Assembly: GCA_036924835.1 (NCBI GenBank)
Contig: JBAGRR010000001.1
Coordinates: 434,001 to 498,000, forward strand
Origin: Nitrobacteraceae bacterium AZCC 1564
GTDB taxonomy: Bacteria > Pseudomonadota > Alphaproteobacteria > Rhizobiales > Xanthobacteraceae
Direction of reading: 5' to 3'
DNA: 64,000 bases
Every line of letters begins with the position of its first letter. Position 1 is the stretch's first letter. The translations under genes were made by a program, and so were the position numbers. Shown here piece by piece: positions 6,841 through 17,115 of this stretch. A model generated the notes under the pieces. That model made no database searches and had not been told where the DNA came from. It worked only from the letters and a program-made list of their open reading frames with translations.

Positions 6841-8871
6841 CTATTCCTTTGCAGGTTCGATTTCGGCGAGCTCAACGCCTTCCTGAACGATGTCGCCGAC
6901 CTTGCATTTCAACTGCTTGACTGTCCCGGCGAACGGCGCGCGCAGCGTCTGCTCCATTTTCATAACCTCAAGAGTGAGGATGGCCGCGCCCTTTTCGACG
7001 TGCACCCCTTCCTCAACAAGCAGCGCGACGACCGTTCCTGGCAATGGCGCCACAACGCGATCCGCTCCCGCCTGTTCGTCGTCCTCCATGCCGAAAGGAT
7101 CGACCCAGTGCACCTCGAAACGACCATTCCGCGTCCGGACATAAACCTCGCGCTGATCGAGCACCCCAGTGACATGATGCTTGATGCCATCAAGAGAGAG
7201 ATCTACGCCGCCTCGGCCGGAAGCTGACCAGCCGAACGCGATGTCACGTCCATCGATAGCCAGTGTCGAAGGACCATTGCCGTAACGCAACGTAACCTCA
7301 CGTTCATGAGCGTGGCGAAACAAGAACCGCCTGCGACGCGTGCCAACCGCCGTCCAGCCGCCTGACTGCCATGGCGAATAGGCGTCCTCGACGGCATTTG
7401 CCTCGCTCTGCAAGATGGTGGCTACCGCTGCGCCGAGTTCGAGGTCCGACAACTCGGCCTGCTCTGGCGTCAAATCCGCCAAATGGCGTTCGATGAAACC
7501 GGTATCGATTGCATTCGAGCGAACGTCCGGATGCATCACGAGCGCGGACAGGAACGGGATATTCGTGGTCACGCCCCGGACGTCGGTTTCCTCCAATCCA
7601 CGGGCAAGACGCGAGATCGCGAGATCCCGCGTCGGCGCCCATGCGATCACCTTGGCCAGCATGGCGTCGTAGTTGGGCGAGACGGCCTTGCCTTCATCGT
7701 AACCGGCATCGATGCGCAAGCCATCGGCCTCGGCTGGGGTCCGCCATGTCCTGATGCGGCCGACCGAGGGCATGAAGTTCTTGTTGGGGTTCTCGGCGTA
7801 AACTCGCGCCTCGATCGCGTGACCGTTTAGTCTGATCTGCTCCTGAGCCAGGGGCAGCTTCTCACCGAAGGCAACACGCAACTGCCACTCGACGAGATCG
7901 ACACCCGTGATCAGCTCCGTCACCGGATGCTCGACCTGAAGGCGCGTGTTCATTTCAATGAAAAACACGTCGCGCCCGTTCGAGACGAATTCAATGGTCC
8001 CGGCCCCGACATAGTTCACGGCGGCCGCAGCCTTGCGCGCGGCTGCGCATACAGCCTCGCGTTGCGCTTCATCAAGTGTTGGCGACGGTGCCTCTTCGAT
8101 CACCTTCTGGTGCCGCCGCTGCAACGTGCATTCTCGCTCGAACAACGATAGGATATTGCCGTGGCTGTCGCCGATGATCTGCACCTCGATATGGCGCGGA
8201 TTCTCAACGAATTTCTCGATCAGCATGCGATCGTCGCCAAATGCTGCGAGCGCCTCGCGCTTGGCGCTCACGATGGCGCCCGCAAGTTCGCCTGCATCCC
8301 GAACGACGCGCATGCCGCGCCCGCCCCCGCCGGCTGACGCCTTGACCAGCACCGGAAAACCGATCTTCCCGGCGGCGGTTGCCAACGTCGCTTCGTCTTG
8401 CGCCTCGCCATGATAGCCCGGCACCAGCGGGACGCCGGCCTTCTCCATCAGCGCCTTCGAACCGGACTTCGAGCCCATTGCCTCCATCATCTCGGCGGTG
8501 GGGCCAACAAACACCAGTCCTGCCAGCGCGCAGCGGCGGGCAAATTCGGCGTTTTCCGACAGAAAGCCATAGCCGGGGTGGATAGCCTCGGCCCCGGTTT
8601 TCTCCGCGGCCTCGATGATGCGATCAATGTTCAGATAGCTGTCGCGCGCACGCGCGGGCCCTAACAAAACAGCATCATCGGCCAACGCAACGTGTACCGC
8701 GTCAGCGTCCGCCTCCGAATATACAGCAACCGTACGCAGGCCCATGGCGCGTGCTGTCCTGATGACCCGGCATGCGATCTCGCCGCGATTGGCGATCAGC
8801 AGCGTCCCAAACCGTCGATACAACGGCATGGCTAACCCAGCACCGGCACCCTTGTTCAAACGTGTCTCCAT
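6841..8871 (-). CDS. liuD: Methylcrotonyl-CoA carboxylase, biotin-carrying alpha subunit
   Basis: A 676-residue fused biotin carboxylase and biotin carrier subunit. It carboxylates its own biotin using ATP and bicarbonate and hands CO2 to the LiuB carboxyltransferase. Biotin carboxylase runs from LLIANRGEIACR, with the ATP-grasp segment KASAGGGGRGMR and the catalytic MNTRLQVEHPVTE. The C-terminal biotinyl domain has EVMKMEQTL, with the biotinylated Lys between the two Mets. I start at ATG 8871, 8 nt after the liuC stop with a GAG-rich leader. A shorter start at 8829 (MPLYRRF) fits homologues equally well. Propionyl- or acetyl-CoA carboxylase is less likely given the operon. Confidence 0.92.
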   Translation of the reverse strand: METRLNKGAGAGLAMPLYRRFGTLLIANRGEIACRVIRTARAMGLRTVAVYSEADADAVHVALADDAVLLGPARARDSYLNIDRIIEAAEKTGAEAIHPGYGFLSENAEFARRCALAGLVFVGPTAEMMEAMGSKSGSKALMEKAGVPLVPGYHGEAQDEATLATAAGKIGFPVLVKASAGGGGRGMRVVRDAGELAGAIVSAKREALAAFGDDRMLIEKFVENPRHIEVQIIGDSHGNILSLFERECTLQRRHQKVIEEAPSPTLDEAQREAVCAAARKAAAAVNYVGAGTIEFVSNGRDVFFIEMNTRLQVEHPVTELITGVDLVEWQLRVAFGEKLPLAQEQIRLNGHAIEARVYAENPNKNFMPSVGRIRTWRTPAEADGLRIDAGYDEGKAVSPNYDAMLAKVIAWAPTRDLAISRLARGLEETDVRGVTTNIPFLSALVMHPDVRSNAIDTGFIERHLADLTPEQAELSDLELGAAVATILQSEANAVEDAYSPWQSGGWTAVGTRRRRFLFRHAHEREVTLRYGNGPSTLAIDGRDIAFGWSASGRGGVDLSLDGIKHHVTGVLDQREVYVRTRNGRFEVHWVDPFGMEDDEQAGADRVVAPLPGTVVALLVEEGVHVEKGAAILTLEVMKMEQTLRAPFAGTVKQLKCKVGDIVQEGVELAEIEPAKE

Positions 8872-8878
8872 GACCGTC

Positions 8879-9672
8879 TCAATTCCAGGAAGCTTTGCGC
8901 TTTTCGAGGAACGCCGAAAGTCCCTCGCGCGCTTCGGGACGGGCGCGCACATCAGCGATCAGCGCCGCGGTTTCGGACATCAGAGCCTCGTCGATTGGTC
9001 GGCCAGCAATATCGCCCGCCAGCTTCTTGGCAATCGCACGAGCACCCGGCGCCGCGGATTTCAACTGCTTAAGTAGTTTGGTGATCCGCTCGTCCAGTTC
9101 ATCGGGAGCGACTACTTCATGCAGCAAGCCGATCCGCTTGGCCTCCTGGGCATCGAAGACCTCGGCCGTCTGAAAATAGCGCCTCGCCGTACGTTCGCCG
9201 ATCGCGCGCAGCACATATGGGCTGATCATACCCGGGACGATGCCGAGTCTGACCTCGGACAGGCAGAACGTGGCTTCCGAAGACCCGATGGTGATATCGC
9301 AAGCGGCAACCACTCCGACGCCACCGCCATAGATGGGCCCCTGGACCCGACCGATCGTCGTCTGCGGCATCCGATCTAGTGCGGCAAGCATGCGCACCAA
9401 GGGCATCGCATCAGCGATGTTTTCCTCGCGACTATAGGAAGCTGCCTTTCGCATCCAGTTGATGTCAGCCCCGGCGCACAGGCTTTTGCCTTCGCCCGAT
9501 AGCACAACGGTTGCGATCGACGCATCGGTCGCGAGGGTCTCGAACGTGACGCGAAGCGCTTCGATCAGCTCTTCATTGAGTGCGTTGTTGAGTTTGGGGC
9601 GATTAAGGGTGACGCGTGCCACACCTTGATCGCGTTCGATACGGACAAGATCGGTCATCGTTGCAGCCTGCA

Positions 9673-9673
<1 letters not shown>
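8879..9673 (-). CDS. liuC: Methylglutaconyl-CoA hydratase, enoyl-CoA hydratase family
   Basis: A 264-residue crotonase-fold protein. In this operon it should hydrate 3-methylglutaconyl-CoA to HMG-CoA, between the carboxylase and the lyase. The oxyanion-hole regions are seen as SLCAGADINWM (residues 64-74) and GPIYGGGVGVVAACD (about 109-123). SEVRLGIVPGMISPY carries the glutamate region typical of hydratases. The start overlaps the liuB stop (TAATG). An internal ATG at 9658 (MTDLVRI) is an alternative. Sequence alone would allow other short-chain enoyl-CoA substrates; the specific call rests on context. Confidence 0.9.
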
Positions 9674-11277
<1,604 letters not shown>

Positions 11278-11522
11278 GACCTCCCGCCGCTTGCCTTTTT
11301 AAGCTCTTTATACGCCGCGACCTCGTTTCGGGACGGCCAGGCCGCAGGGTGTCATTGCAGGGCCACCCAGCGCAACACCAACTTTTATTGAACTAAAGAC
11401 ACACACGGCAACTTCCATCCGCGGCGGAAGGCACTGGCGCTGAGGCAAGCTGCGCCCATCGGCTTCAGAACTGGGCTTCAGAATTGTTTGCTTTCCCGGC
11501 AACCCCGGTTAGCGGGGCGGGA

Positions 11523-11828
11523 TTAGTGGGTCCAGGGCTCTGGCCGGCGGAATGCGAAATTGTCCGCATAGGCCTTCACCCGGAGGCCCATCTCATTGGG
11601 CTCCAGCACCTGGTACGCGATGCCTTCCCGCTCGCAGTACGCGATCGCTTCTTCCTTGGTGTGGAAGCGGAGCGTGACCTGCTGCTTCATATCGCCCGAA
11701 CTGGTCCAGCCCATGAGCGGCTCGATAACACGAGGCTGCTCGGGTTCATAGTCGAGCTGCCAAGCCTTGGTCTTCGCGGCGCCGGACTGCATAGCATTTT
11801 TGGCCGGCTTGAAGATTCGCGCTGTCAT
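11523..11828 (-). CDS. NDUFS4-like complex I accessory subunit
   Basis: A 101-residue protein of the ETC_C1_NDUFS4 family, the alphaproteobacterial counterpart of the mitochondrial 18-kDa complex I subunit. It binds the peripheral arm of NADH:ubiquinone oxidoreductase and stabilises it. Diagnostic are MTARIFKPAKNAMQSG at the start and the conserved WTSSGD followed by RFHTKEEAIAYCE. I start at ATG 11828. The 24 extra residues of the longer frame are low-complexity leader sequence. It is a single gene, divergent from opgC. Alphaproteobacteria often encode it far from the nuo operon, as here. Confidence 0.9.
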   Translation of the reverse strand: MTARIFKPAKNAMQSGAAKTKAWQLDYEPEQPRVIEPLMGWTSSGDMKQQVTLRFHTKEEAIAYCEREGIAYQVLEPNEMGLRVKAYADNFAFRRPEPWTH

Positions 11829-12047
11829 GGAGTTACCAGTCCCTGAGCCGAGAGTTCTGATGTAGGTAAATAGATAAAGTTGGTCCGATTCAAGCCGCAA
11901 TCAAGTTCCTGCGCGGGCTCTCGAACCAGACTTACCAGCTTCAGAATCTGGTATAATCTGTTCGAAACGCTGTGACAATCGCGGCCCAGCCGGGGCTGGA
12001 TTGAAGATTGCGGCGAGGTCGATCGAATTGCGAGACGGCTTCCAGCC

Positions 12048-13226
12048 ATGGACATTCAGGCAACTCTTCCCGAGAAAGGCCGCGATCTCCGGCTCGATTT
12101 CTTTCGAGGCATCGCGAACTGGTGGATCTTCCTCGACCACATCCCAAACAACGTGATCAATTGGGCTACCCCGCGAAACTATGGGTTTAGCGACGCCGCT
12201 GACCTCTTCGTCTTTATCTCAGGCTATACGGCATCTTTCGTCTATGCCCGTTTGATGCTCGATCGTGGGTTTGTCGTCGGCTCAACGCGGCTATGGAAAC
12301 GCGTTTGGCAACTTTACGTTGCCCATGTTCTTCTCTTCGTCATCTATATCGCGGCGATAGGCTGGGTCGCCCTACGCTATAACGATCCTGACATCATCAA
12401 CGAATTCAACGTCGCCGGTCTGGTCGACAATCCGATTCAAACGCTGACACAGGGCCTCGTGCTGCGCTTCAAGCCCGTCAACCTGGACGTGCTTCCACTC
12501 TACATCATACTGATGGGCTTCTTCCCGCCGGTGCTCTGGCTGATGCTGCGTAAGCCCGATCTCACCATGTTGGCCTCGCTGGCCCTTTACTTTGCTGCGC
12601 GCCAGTTCGGATGGAATTTCTCCGCGTATCCGACCGGAAGCTGGTATTTTAACCCGTATACGTGGCAATTGCTGTTCGTCTTCGGGGCCTGGTTCGCGCT
12701 TGGCGGCGCTCGCGAGTCGCAGTCGATTATCAAGTCGAAATGGCTGCTGATAGCGGGCACCCTCTATCTTCTGTTCGCCCTCGTAATGACGATGGCAGGC
12801 CGCTTTGAAGCATTCGGCGAAATGTTCCCGAAATGGCTTTATGATGCCTTCAATCCCAACGACAAGACGTTCCTTGCGCCCTATCGCGTGCTCCACTTCG
12901 TCATCATCGCGTTCTTCGTCACCCGCTTCGTACACAAGGACTGGAAGGGATTGGAATGGAGGATCTTCGATCCAGTGATCAAATGCGGTCAGCAATCCCT
13001 CCAGGTCTTTTGCGTCGGCGTGTTCCTGTCATTCGTGGCCCACTTCATCCTGCTTCTGAGTTGGGGGTCGTTCTGGGCCCAACTGGGCGTGAGCCTCGGT
13101 GGCATCGCCATCCTGACGGCGGTCGCCTATTACGGGAACTGGTCGAAAAAGCAGGACAAGCCGAGCGCTAAGCCTATGCCGCCGAAGAGCCAGGCCGCTC
13201 AGCCATCCGCTGCCGCTGGGTCATAG
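12048..13226 (+). CDS. opgC: OpgC-family membrane acyltransferase
   Basis: A 392-residue inner-membrane protein with about ten hydrophobic segments, belonging to the OpgC/acyltransferase-3-like group. Family members add succinyl groups to periplasmic glucans, which matter for osmotic adaptation and, in rhizobia, for host interaction. The N-terminal LDFFRGIANWWIFLDHIPNN carries the conserved Arg and the His expected of the active site, and DLFVFISGYT follows. The tail after residue 365 is Lys/Pro/Ala-rich and cytoplasmic. No opgG/opgH glucan synthase is next to it, so the exact acceptor is unknown. The start has a weak ribosome site. Confidence 0.85.
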   Translation: MDIQATLPEKGRDLRLDFFRGIANWWIFLDHIPNNVINWATPRNYGFSDAADLFVFISGYTASFVYARLMLDRGFVVGSTRLWKRVWQLYVAHVLLFVIYIAAIGWVALRYNDPDIINEFNVAGLVDNPIQTLTQGLVLRFKPVNLDVLPLYIILMGFFPPVLWLMLRKPDLTMLASLALYFAARQFGWNFSAYPTGSWYFNPYTWQLLFVFGAWFALGGARESQSIIKSKWLLIAGTLYLLFALVMTMAGRFEAFGEMFPKWLYDAFNPNDKTFLAPYRVLHFVIIAFFVTRFVHKDWKGLEWRIFDPVIKCGQQSLQVFCVGVFLSFVAHFILLLSWGSFWAQLGVSLGGIAILTAVAYYGNWSKKQDKPSAKPMPPKSQAAQPSAAAGS

Positions 13227-13301
13227 GAGCCATTGACGGCGGAACGCGTTATTAACATCGGCCATCGTCGGCACCCGATTGCACGCTTTAGAAGGCCTTA
13301 T

Positions 13302-13346
13302 TCGCCTTGCTGCGGCGACACGAAGCGTGTATCGACTGTCATCTCT
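13302..13346 (+). promoter_or_regulatory. Candidate promoter of tRNA-Pro
   Basis: TTGCTG is followed after 17 nt by TATCGA, which ends 11 nt before the tRNA 5' end. The match to the housekeeping sigma consensus is partial; spacing and position are right. Confidence 0.45.
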
Positions 13347-13423
13347 CGGGGTATAGCGTAGCCTGGTAGCGCGGCAGTTTTGGGTACTGCAGGTCGGAGG
13401 TTCGAATCCTCCTGCCCCGACCA
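13347..13423 (+). tRNA. tRNA-Pro (anticodon TGG)
   Basis: A complete cloverleaf of 77 nt with encoded CCA. The acceptor CGGGGTA pairs with TGCCCCG, the anticodon stem GCAGT/ACTGC encloses TTTGGGT with TGG at positions 34-36, and the T arm is GGAGG-TTCGAAT-CCTCC. The discriminator is A. Confidence 0.97.
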
Positions 13424-13560
13424 AATTCACAAGAAAAATCAATACCTTGAATGCGAGCGCTCGCGCGCTCTTTCAGCGAACGTCCGTATTGGGGCCGCAG
13501 AAGCCAAATTGAGATGGCGCTCCTAAACGGAATCGAACCGCGCTCGCCGAACCAATTTGC

Positions 13561-14064
13561 CTATTTCGTGCCAAACAGCGGATGGCCGACACGGTCGCCA
13601 GGGGCGATCCCATACTTTTTGGCGGTTCCGCCGGCCACCTCAATCACACCTTTGACCAAGCCGCCCGACGGAATGATTTTCTCGGACTGTGGCGTGGTGT
13701 TTTCGGCGATCCGCAGGATGCGGCCATCGCTCCGGACGAAGATCATGTCGAGGGGAATGAAGGTGTTCTTCATCCACATCGAAACCTGCTGCTCTGGAGA
13801 GAAATCGAACAGCATGCCCCGGCCCTCGGGCAGCTCCTTGCGATACATGAGCCCAGTCGCCCGCTCCTGCTCGGTCTTCGCAACCTCCACGGTAAAGACC
13901 TGAACTCCGGACTTGGTCACAATTTCGAGCGGCTGAAGTTCGGCCGCGCGAGCGCCAGTAGCCGCCAATATCACGGCGGCACAGCACACGATGAGCATCG
14001 CGATGCGCTGGCGGAGGGCGCCAGACGAAGCTATCGATGTGGGGAAGTTCAAACGCAATGCCAT
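13561..14064 (-). CDS. DUF192 domain protein, exported
   Basis: A 167-residue protein. A signal peptide (MALRLNF, hydrophobic core, cleavage near ATGARAAE) is followed by a single DUF192 domain. Conserved family features are RATGLMYRKELPEGRGMLF, MWMKNTFIPLDMIFV, and the C-terminal KYGIAPGDRV. The function of this small periplasmic or secreted beta-rich domain is unknown. I prefer ATG 14064 to the longer frame from 14121, because it places the signal peptide at the N-terminus. A 24-bp perfect palindrome lies about 110 bp upstream and could be its operator. Confidence 0.88.
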   Translation of the reverse strand: MALRLNFPTSIASSGALRQRIAMLIVCCAAVILAATGARAAELQPLEIVTKSGVQVFTVEVAKTEQERATGLMYRKELPEGRGMLFDFSPEQQVSMWMKNTFIPLDMIFVRSDGRILRIAENTTPQSEKIIPSGGLVKGVIEVAGGTAKKYGIAPGDRVGHPLFGTK

Positions 14065-14175
14065 GCTCAACCGTCCGGTATGCTCGAAGTTCGGCATCCT
14101 ATAGCCCGCCGGTCGTGGCAAAGGCCAGACAGCGAACCATACCGGACGTTCAGATCACGGGAATTTGGTCACCCC

Positions 14176-14199
14176 CTGACGCAGATCGATCTGCGTCAG
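14176..14199. promoter_or_regulatory. 24-bp perfect palindrome, candidate operator
   Basis: The arm CTGACGCAGATC is followed at once by its exact reverse complement, with no spacer. It lies in the intergenic region upstream of the DUF192 gene (minus strand) and is not part of the REP-like element that follows. A spacer-less palindrome is poor as an RNA hairpin but typical of a dimeric repressor site. No regulator gene is adjacent. Confidence 0.5.
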
Positions 14200-14220
14200 A
14201 AAGAGGGCGCTGCGGCGAGC

Positions 14221-14388
14221 CTAGTGTCCCGAATCCAAAGTTCGCCTTATCGTGCGGCGCGCTCCCTAGCGAACTTTGGCTTCGAGAGGACGCTATTAAA
14301 TTTATGATTCTCGTGCCGCTTTGGGGATTTGAAGTTCTTCATTGAGCTTGCGGCTTCACTCGGAAGAACTTCAAATCCGCGGCACTAG
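14221..14388. repeat. REP/BIME-like paired palindrome, copy 1 (diverged)
   Basis: Two hairpins with CTAG at the outer ends. Unit 1 (from 14221) pairs CCAAAGTTCGC (14235-14245) with GCGAACTTTGG (14269-14279). Unit 2 pairs GGATTTGAAGTTCTTC (14325-14340) with its exact complement at 14363-14378, and GTGCCGC with GCGGCAC outside a TTTGG bulge. An AT-rich spacer separates the units. The layout matches copies at 23049, 23823, 24421 and 63076, in inverted orientation, though the sequence is the most diverged. Its terminal CTAG supplies the stop codon of the cold-shock gene at 14385. Confidence 0.75.
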
Positions 14389-15026
14389 TGCGACGACAGG
14401 CCTGGCGCACCATTCTCAGGCTGAATCTCGGCAGCCATCATACCCTTGGAGCCTGGCCCGAAACGAACAAGCACATACTGGCCCGGACGCAGCTCGGTCA
14501 TTCCATAACGGCGCAGCGTTTCCATGTGCACGAAGATGTCGGGCGTGCCTTCTCCGCAGGTCAGGAAGCCGAAGCCCCGTAGCCGATTGAACCATTTGAC
14601 CTGCGCACGTTCGAGGCCGCTCGTCGGAGTGACAGTGACGTGAGTTCGCGCCGGCAACATCTGAGCAGGATGGATCGCGGTGGACTCATCCATCGAGACG
14701 ATACGGAAAGCTTGATAGCCCTTCTGCCGCTGCGTGCACTCGCACACAATGCGAGCGCCCTCATAAGCGGTTTGATAGCCGTCACGCCGAAGCACGGTGA
14801 CATGTAGCAGGACGTCCGGCCAACCATTGTCCGGAACGATAAATCCATAGCCCTTCGAGGCGTCGAACCATTTGATGACGCCTGAAATCTCGACCAGATT
14901 GACCGCGGTACCATCCGCGGCAAACGTATCTGTGCCTAAATTCCGCTCTATTGGTGCGGATCTATCGTTCAAAGCGAATCCGCTTGAACCTGCTATCCTC
15001 TTGGACTCAAATCCGTCCGACCCCAT
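14385..15026 (-). CDS. Tandem cold-shock domain protein
   Basis: A 213-residue protein with two cold-shock domains: about residues 48-112 (VIKWFDASKGYGFIVP) and about residues 141-204 (QVKWFNRLRGFGFLTC). A charged N-terminal region and a linker flank them. Such double-CSD proteins are common in Rhizobiales and bind single-stranded nucleic acid in the cytoplasm. In the first domain the RNP2 reads DVLLHVT instead of DVFVHIS, and the second has DIFVHME. I start at ATG 15026 (MGSDGFESKR); the longer frame would begin with TTG. The stop TAG lies inside the terminal CTAG of a palindromic element, so the C-terminal end may have been set by insertion of that element. Confidence 0.9.
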   Translation of the reverse strand: MGSDGFESKRIAGSSGFALNDRSAPIERNLGTDTFAADGTAVNLVEISGVIKWFDASKGYGFIVPDNGWPDVLLHVTVLRRDGYQTAYEGARIVCECTQRQKGYQAFRIVSMDESTAIHPAQMLPARTHVTVTPTSGLERAQVKWFNRLRGFGFLTCGEGTPDIFVHMETLRRYGMTELRPGQYVLVRFGPGSKGMMAAEIQPENGAPGLSSH

Positions 15027-15211
15027 GACCCCGGACCCCAACCAATCTGCGGTCAATCACTTCCGTGATGACTTACGATCCGCGTTGCCCATCGTGAGGC
15101 TTCAAGACGACACAACGCGAATCTCTTAACGCAACGATAACACTCTGAGGCGAGCCTGAAAGACAAAAAACAATTCTAAAGCGAACTATGAACAGCTTGC
15201 ACAGTTGCGAA

Positions 15212-15973
15212 TCAATTTCCCACAAACGGCGCTAGCGTTTCGCCGATGTCATGACGGATCACGAGATCAGCAATTTCGTCCTGTTCTGTCGGTGCATCGT
15301 TGATGATCACAAGCTTCGCACCGCTATTACGCGCCAGCATTGGAAAACCGGCCGCCGGCCAGACAACGAGTGACGATCCGATAGCCAGAAAAAGATCGCA
15401 GTGTTGCGCCAGTTCCGTTGCGCGCTGCATCTCGTCGTCCGGCATCGCCTGGCCGAACGAGATCGTGGCCGTCTTCACCGGATCCCCACAGGCCGTGCAT
15501 GAAGGCGCCTCGCCGACTTCATCAAAGCGCGTTTTTACCCAGGCAATCTCGTATCGCTGCTGACAGCCAATACAGCGTGCATAAGTGGTATTGCCGTGCA
15601 GCTCGACAACATGGTCAGGCGCAAATCCTGAAGCCTGATGGAGATTGTCGATATTCTGCGTCACGATCGCAGGGATCTTTCCCGCCTTGTAGAGCGATGC
15701 CAAGGCGCGGTGTCCTCGTCCCGGCTTCGCGGCCGCGAAACAGGCCTCCATCGCAAAACGCCGACGCCAGGACTCATCGCGAGCCTCCTGACTTTCGAGA
15801 AATTCATCGAACGGAATGGGACGATTGCGAGTCCACAGTCCACCCGGAGACCTGAAATCCGGAATGCCGCACTCGGTTGAAATGCCGGCCCCGGTAAAGG
15901 GCACGATCGTCTTTGCTTCAGCGATCATATCGCCAAGCATTTCAATCCCACTGCGAAGATCGGATGCAAGCAT
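15212..15973 (-). CDS. cobB: NAD-dependent protein deacylase (Sir2 family)
   Basis: A 253-residue sirtuin that removes acetyl or other acyl groups from lysines, consuming NAD. The NAD-binding GAGISTECGIPDFRSPGGLW is at residues 28-47, TQNIDNLH follows, and the catalytic His is in ELHGN. The zinc knuckle has CIGC and CTAC pairs. The substrate-channel GSSLVVWPAA is intact. I chose ATG 15973, because GGGAGG lies 7 nt before it. It stands alone. Acyl specificity is not decidable; the Tyr/Arg pair of desuccinylases is not evident. Confidence 0.93.
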   Translation of the reverse strand: MLASDLRSGIEMLGDMIAEAKTIVPFTGAGISTECGIPDFRSPGGLWTRNRPIPFDEFLESQEARDESWRRRFAMEACFAAAKPGRGHRALASLYKAGKIPAIVTQNIDNLHQASGFAPDHVVELHGNTTYARCIGCQQRYEIAWVKTRFDEVGEAPSCTACGDPVKTATISFGQAMPDDEMQRATELAQHCDLFLAIGSSLVVWPAAGFPMLARNSGAKLVIINDAPTEQDEIADLVIRHDIGETLAPFVGN

Positions 15974-16080
15974 TGACAGACCTCCCACTTCCGACCGCGC
16001 ATAACACTCTCAGGCAGGCACTGATCTTCCCATCATTGAAGCAGATGCCCAAAAATGTCCGAGGTCAAATCGATGCTCAG

Positions 16081-16104
16081 CAAAAAGGGGGCTCGAAGCC
16101 CCCA
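16081..16104 (-). terminator. Terminator of the H-NS-like gene
   Basis: GGGGGCT and AGCCCCC enclose a 3-nt loop. On the minus strand the stem is followed by five Ts. It lies about 45 nt after the stop of the gene at 16148. Confidence 0.9.
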
Positions 16105-16147
16105 AATAAACAATGCCGTACGTTAACAGGCAAGCGGCTGAAAGCAA

Positions 16148-16387
16148 TTACGCGGCCTTCACGGCCTGCGGTTGGGGCGTCAAGGCGTCCTTCACATCCT
16201 TAAGGTCCTTCGCCTCTTTCTTCGGAGCGGGCGTCTTGACCATCTTGCCGTATGCAGAAAGCCTTTCCATTTCAGCGACAAGCTCGCGCTGACGCGCCGC
16301 GACTTTCTCGGCAAGCTTTTCAGTCGCCTGGTCGCGCAGCTGCGCCAAGTCTTCAATCGACATCGAGTCCAGATCTACTTTTTGCAT
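16148..16387 (-). CDS. Short H-NS-like protein lacking the DNA-binding domain
   Basis: A 79-residue protein. The N-terminal half, MQKVDLDSMSIEDLAQLRDQ and on to about residue 50, matches the coiled-coil oligomerisation part of rhizobial H-NS/HvrA-type proteins. The usual C-terminal DNA-binding motif (a YRNP-type segment with a conserved Gly-Arg core) is absent. It is replaced by a Lys/Asp/Pro-rich tail. Such a protein could dimerise with full-length H-NS-like proteins and dampen them; that is inference. GGAGACGACC before ATG 16387 fixes the start, and a strong terminator follows, so the short length looks genuine. Confidence 0.75.
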   Translation of the reverse strand: MQKVDLDSMSIEDLAQLRDQATEKLAEKVAARQRELVAEMERLSAYGKMVKTPAPKKEAKDLKDVKDALTPQPQAVKAA

Positions 16388-16527
16388 GGTCGTCTCCATT
16401 GGTTGCAACGGACGTACCAAGAACATTTTGGACCCGCTAGGCGCAGGATTCTCTTATCCACTGAGACAATTCCAGTTGAACGCAAACGTGGCGCTGGAAC
16501 CGTCTACGGCAGATCACGTTGTCAGGC

Positions 16528-16764
16528 ATGCCGTACGCGCTGTTCTCGAACGATGAAAAGATAAGCAAAGCCTTTCCGACCGAGCATGAGGTTTGGATAC
16601 ACGCCGACGAAGCCGGGCTGGTGATCGACGTGCAATCTGACGGCAATAAGGAACAGTCGAAGCGCGTCCTTGATCAGGATTATGAGATCAAACCTTGCGA
16701 AGCTGACGCGCCTTCAGAGACTGCCCCTACCCCTCGCACAAGGGAAAGCGTCAGCAGCCGGTAA
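16528..16764 (+). CDS. Small hypothetical acidic protein
   Basis: A 78-residue soluble protein starting MPYALFSNDEKISKAF. It is acidic and contains EHEVWIHADEAGLV, with a disordered C-terminus rich in Pro, Thr and Ser. Composition and the balanced hydrophobic pattern of residues 1-45 suggest real coding sequence. I do not recognise the family. Its last bases overlap the end of the convergent gene at 16751. An ATG three codons upstream is possible. Confidence 0.55.
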   Translation: MPYALFSNDEKISKAFPTEHEVWIHADEAGLVIDVQSDGNKEQSKRVLDQDYEIKPCEADAPSETAPTPRTRESVSSR

Positions 16765-16963
16765 ATCTCGGATCGGGCCCGTCGTGCAGCTCTCGCAGAT
16801 AAGCTAGACCGCATATCGCGAGGCGATGGGCATCTGTTTCACCGGCAGAAAACAGCATCTCGATATAGTTCGTCAAACTCGCTCTCGATTGTTCAAGCCC
16901 CTCGCAGTTGATGCTGCGTATCATCCCGAACGTATCCATCACGCGATCGACGACTTCTTCCAC
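16751..16963 (-). CDS. Small conserved-looking hypothetical protein
   Basis: A 70-residue frame with a GTG start at 16963, chosen because a strong GGAGG lies 6 nt before it. The protein reads EEVVDRVMDTFGMIRS and later LTNYIEMLFSAGETDAHRL, two amphipathic helices, ending DPRFTGC. It is probably cytoplasmic. No family is recognised. The 3' ends of this gene and the convergent one at 16528 overlap by 14 bp. Confidence 0.6.
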   Translation of the reverse strand: MEEVVDRVMDTFGMIRSINCEGLEQSRASLTNYIEMLFSAGETDAHRLAICGLAYLRELHDGPDPRFTGC

Positions 16964-17115
16964 TGGTTGCCTCCAACCTCCACTGAACGTCAGAGATGAC
17001 AATTGCAACGCAGCATGGCGGTTCCTAGGCAAACAGGGATTTATTGTGCACGAATATTGAGCGCGTTGTTCGAAGCACGACGATTACAGGGCGTGCTCTT
17101 GACATTCCTACTTGC

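Noticed and set aside
14221-14388. Reading copy 1 of the paired palindromes as a simple terminator
   Set aside because: No T-tract on either strand; the two-unit layout and CTAG ends match the dispersed element instead.
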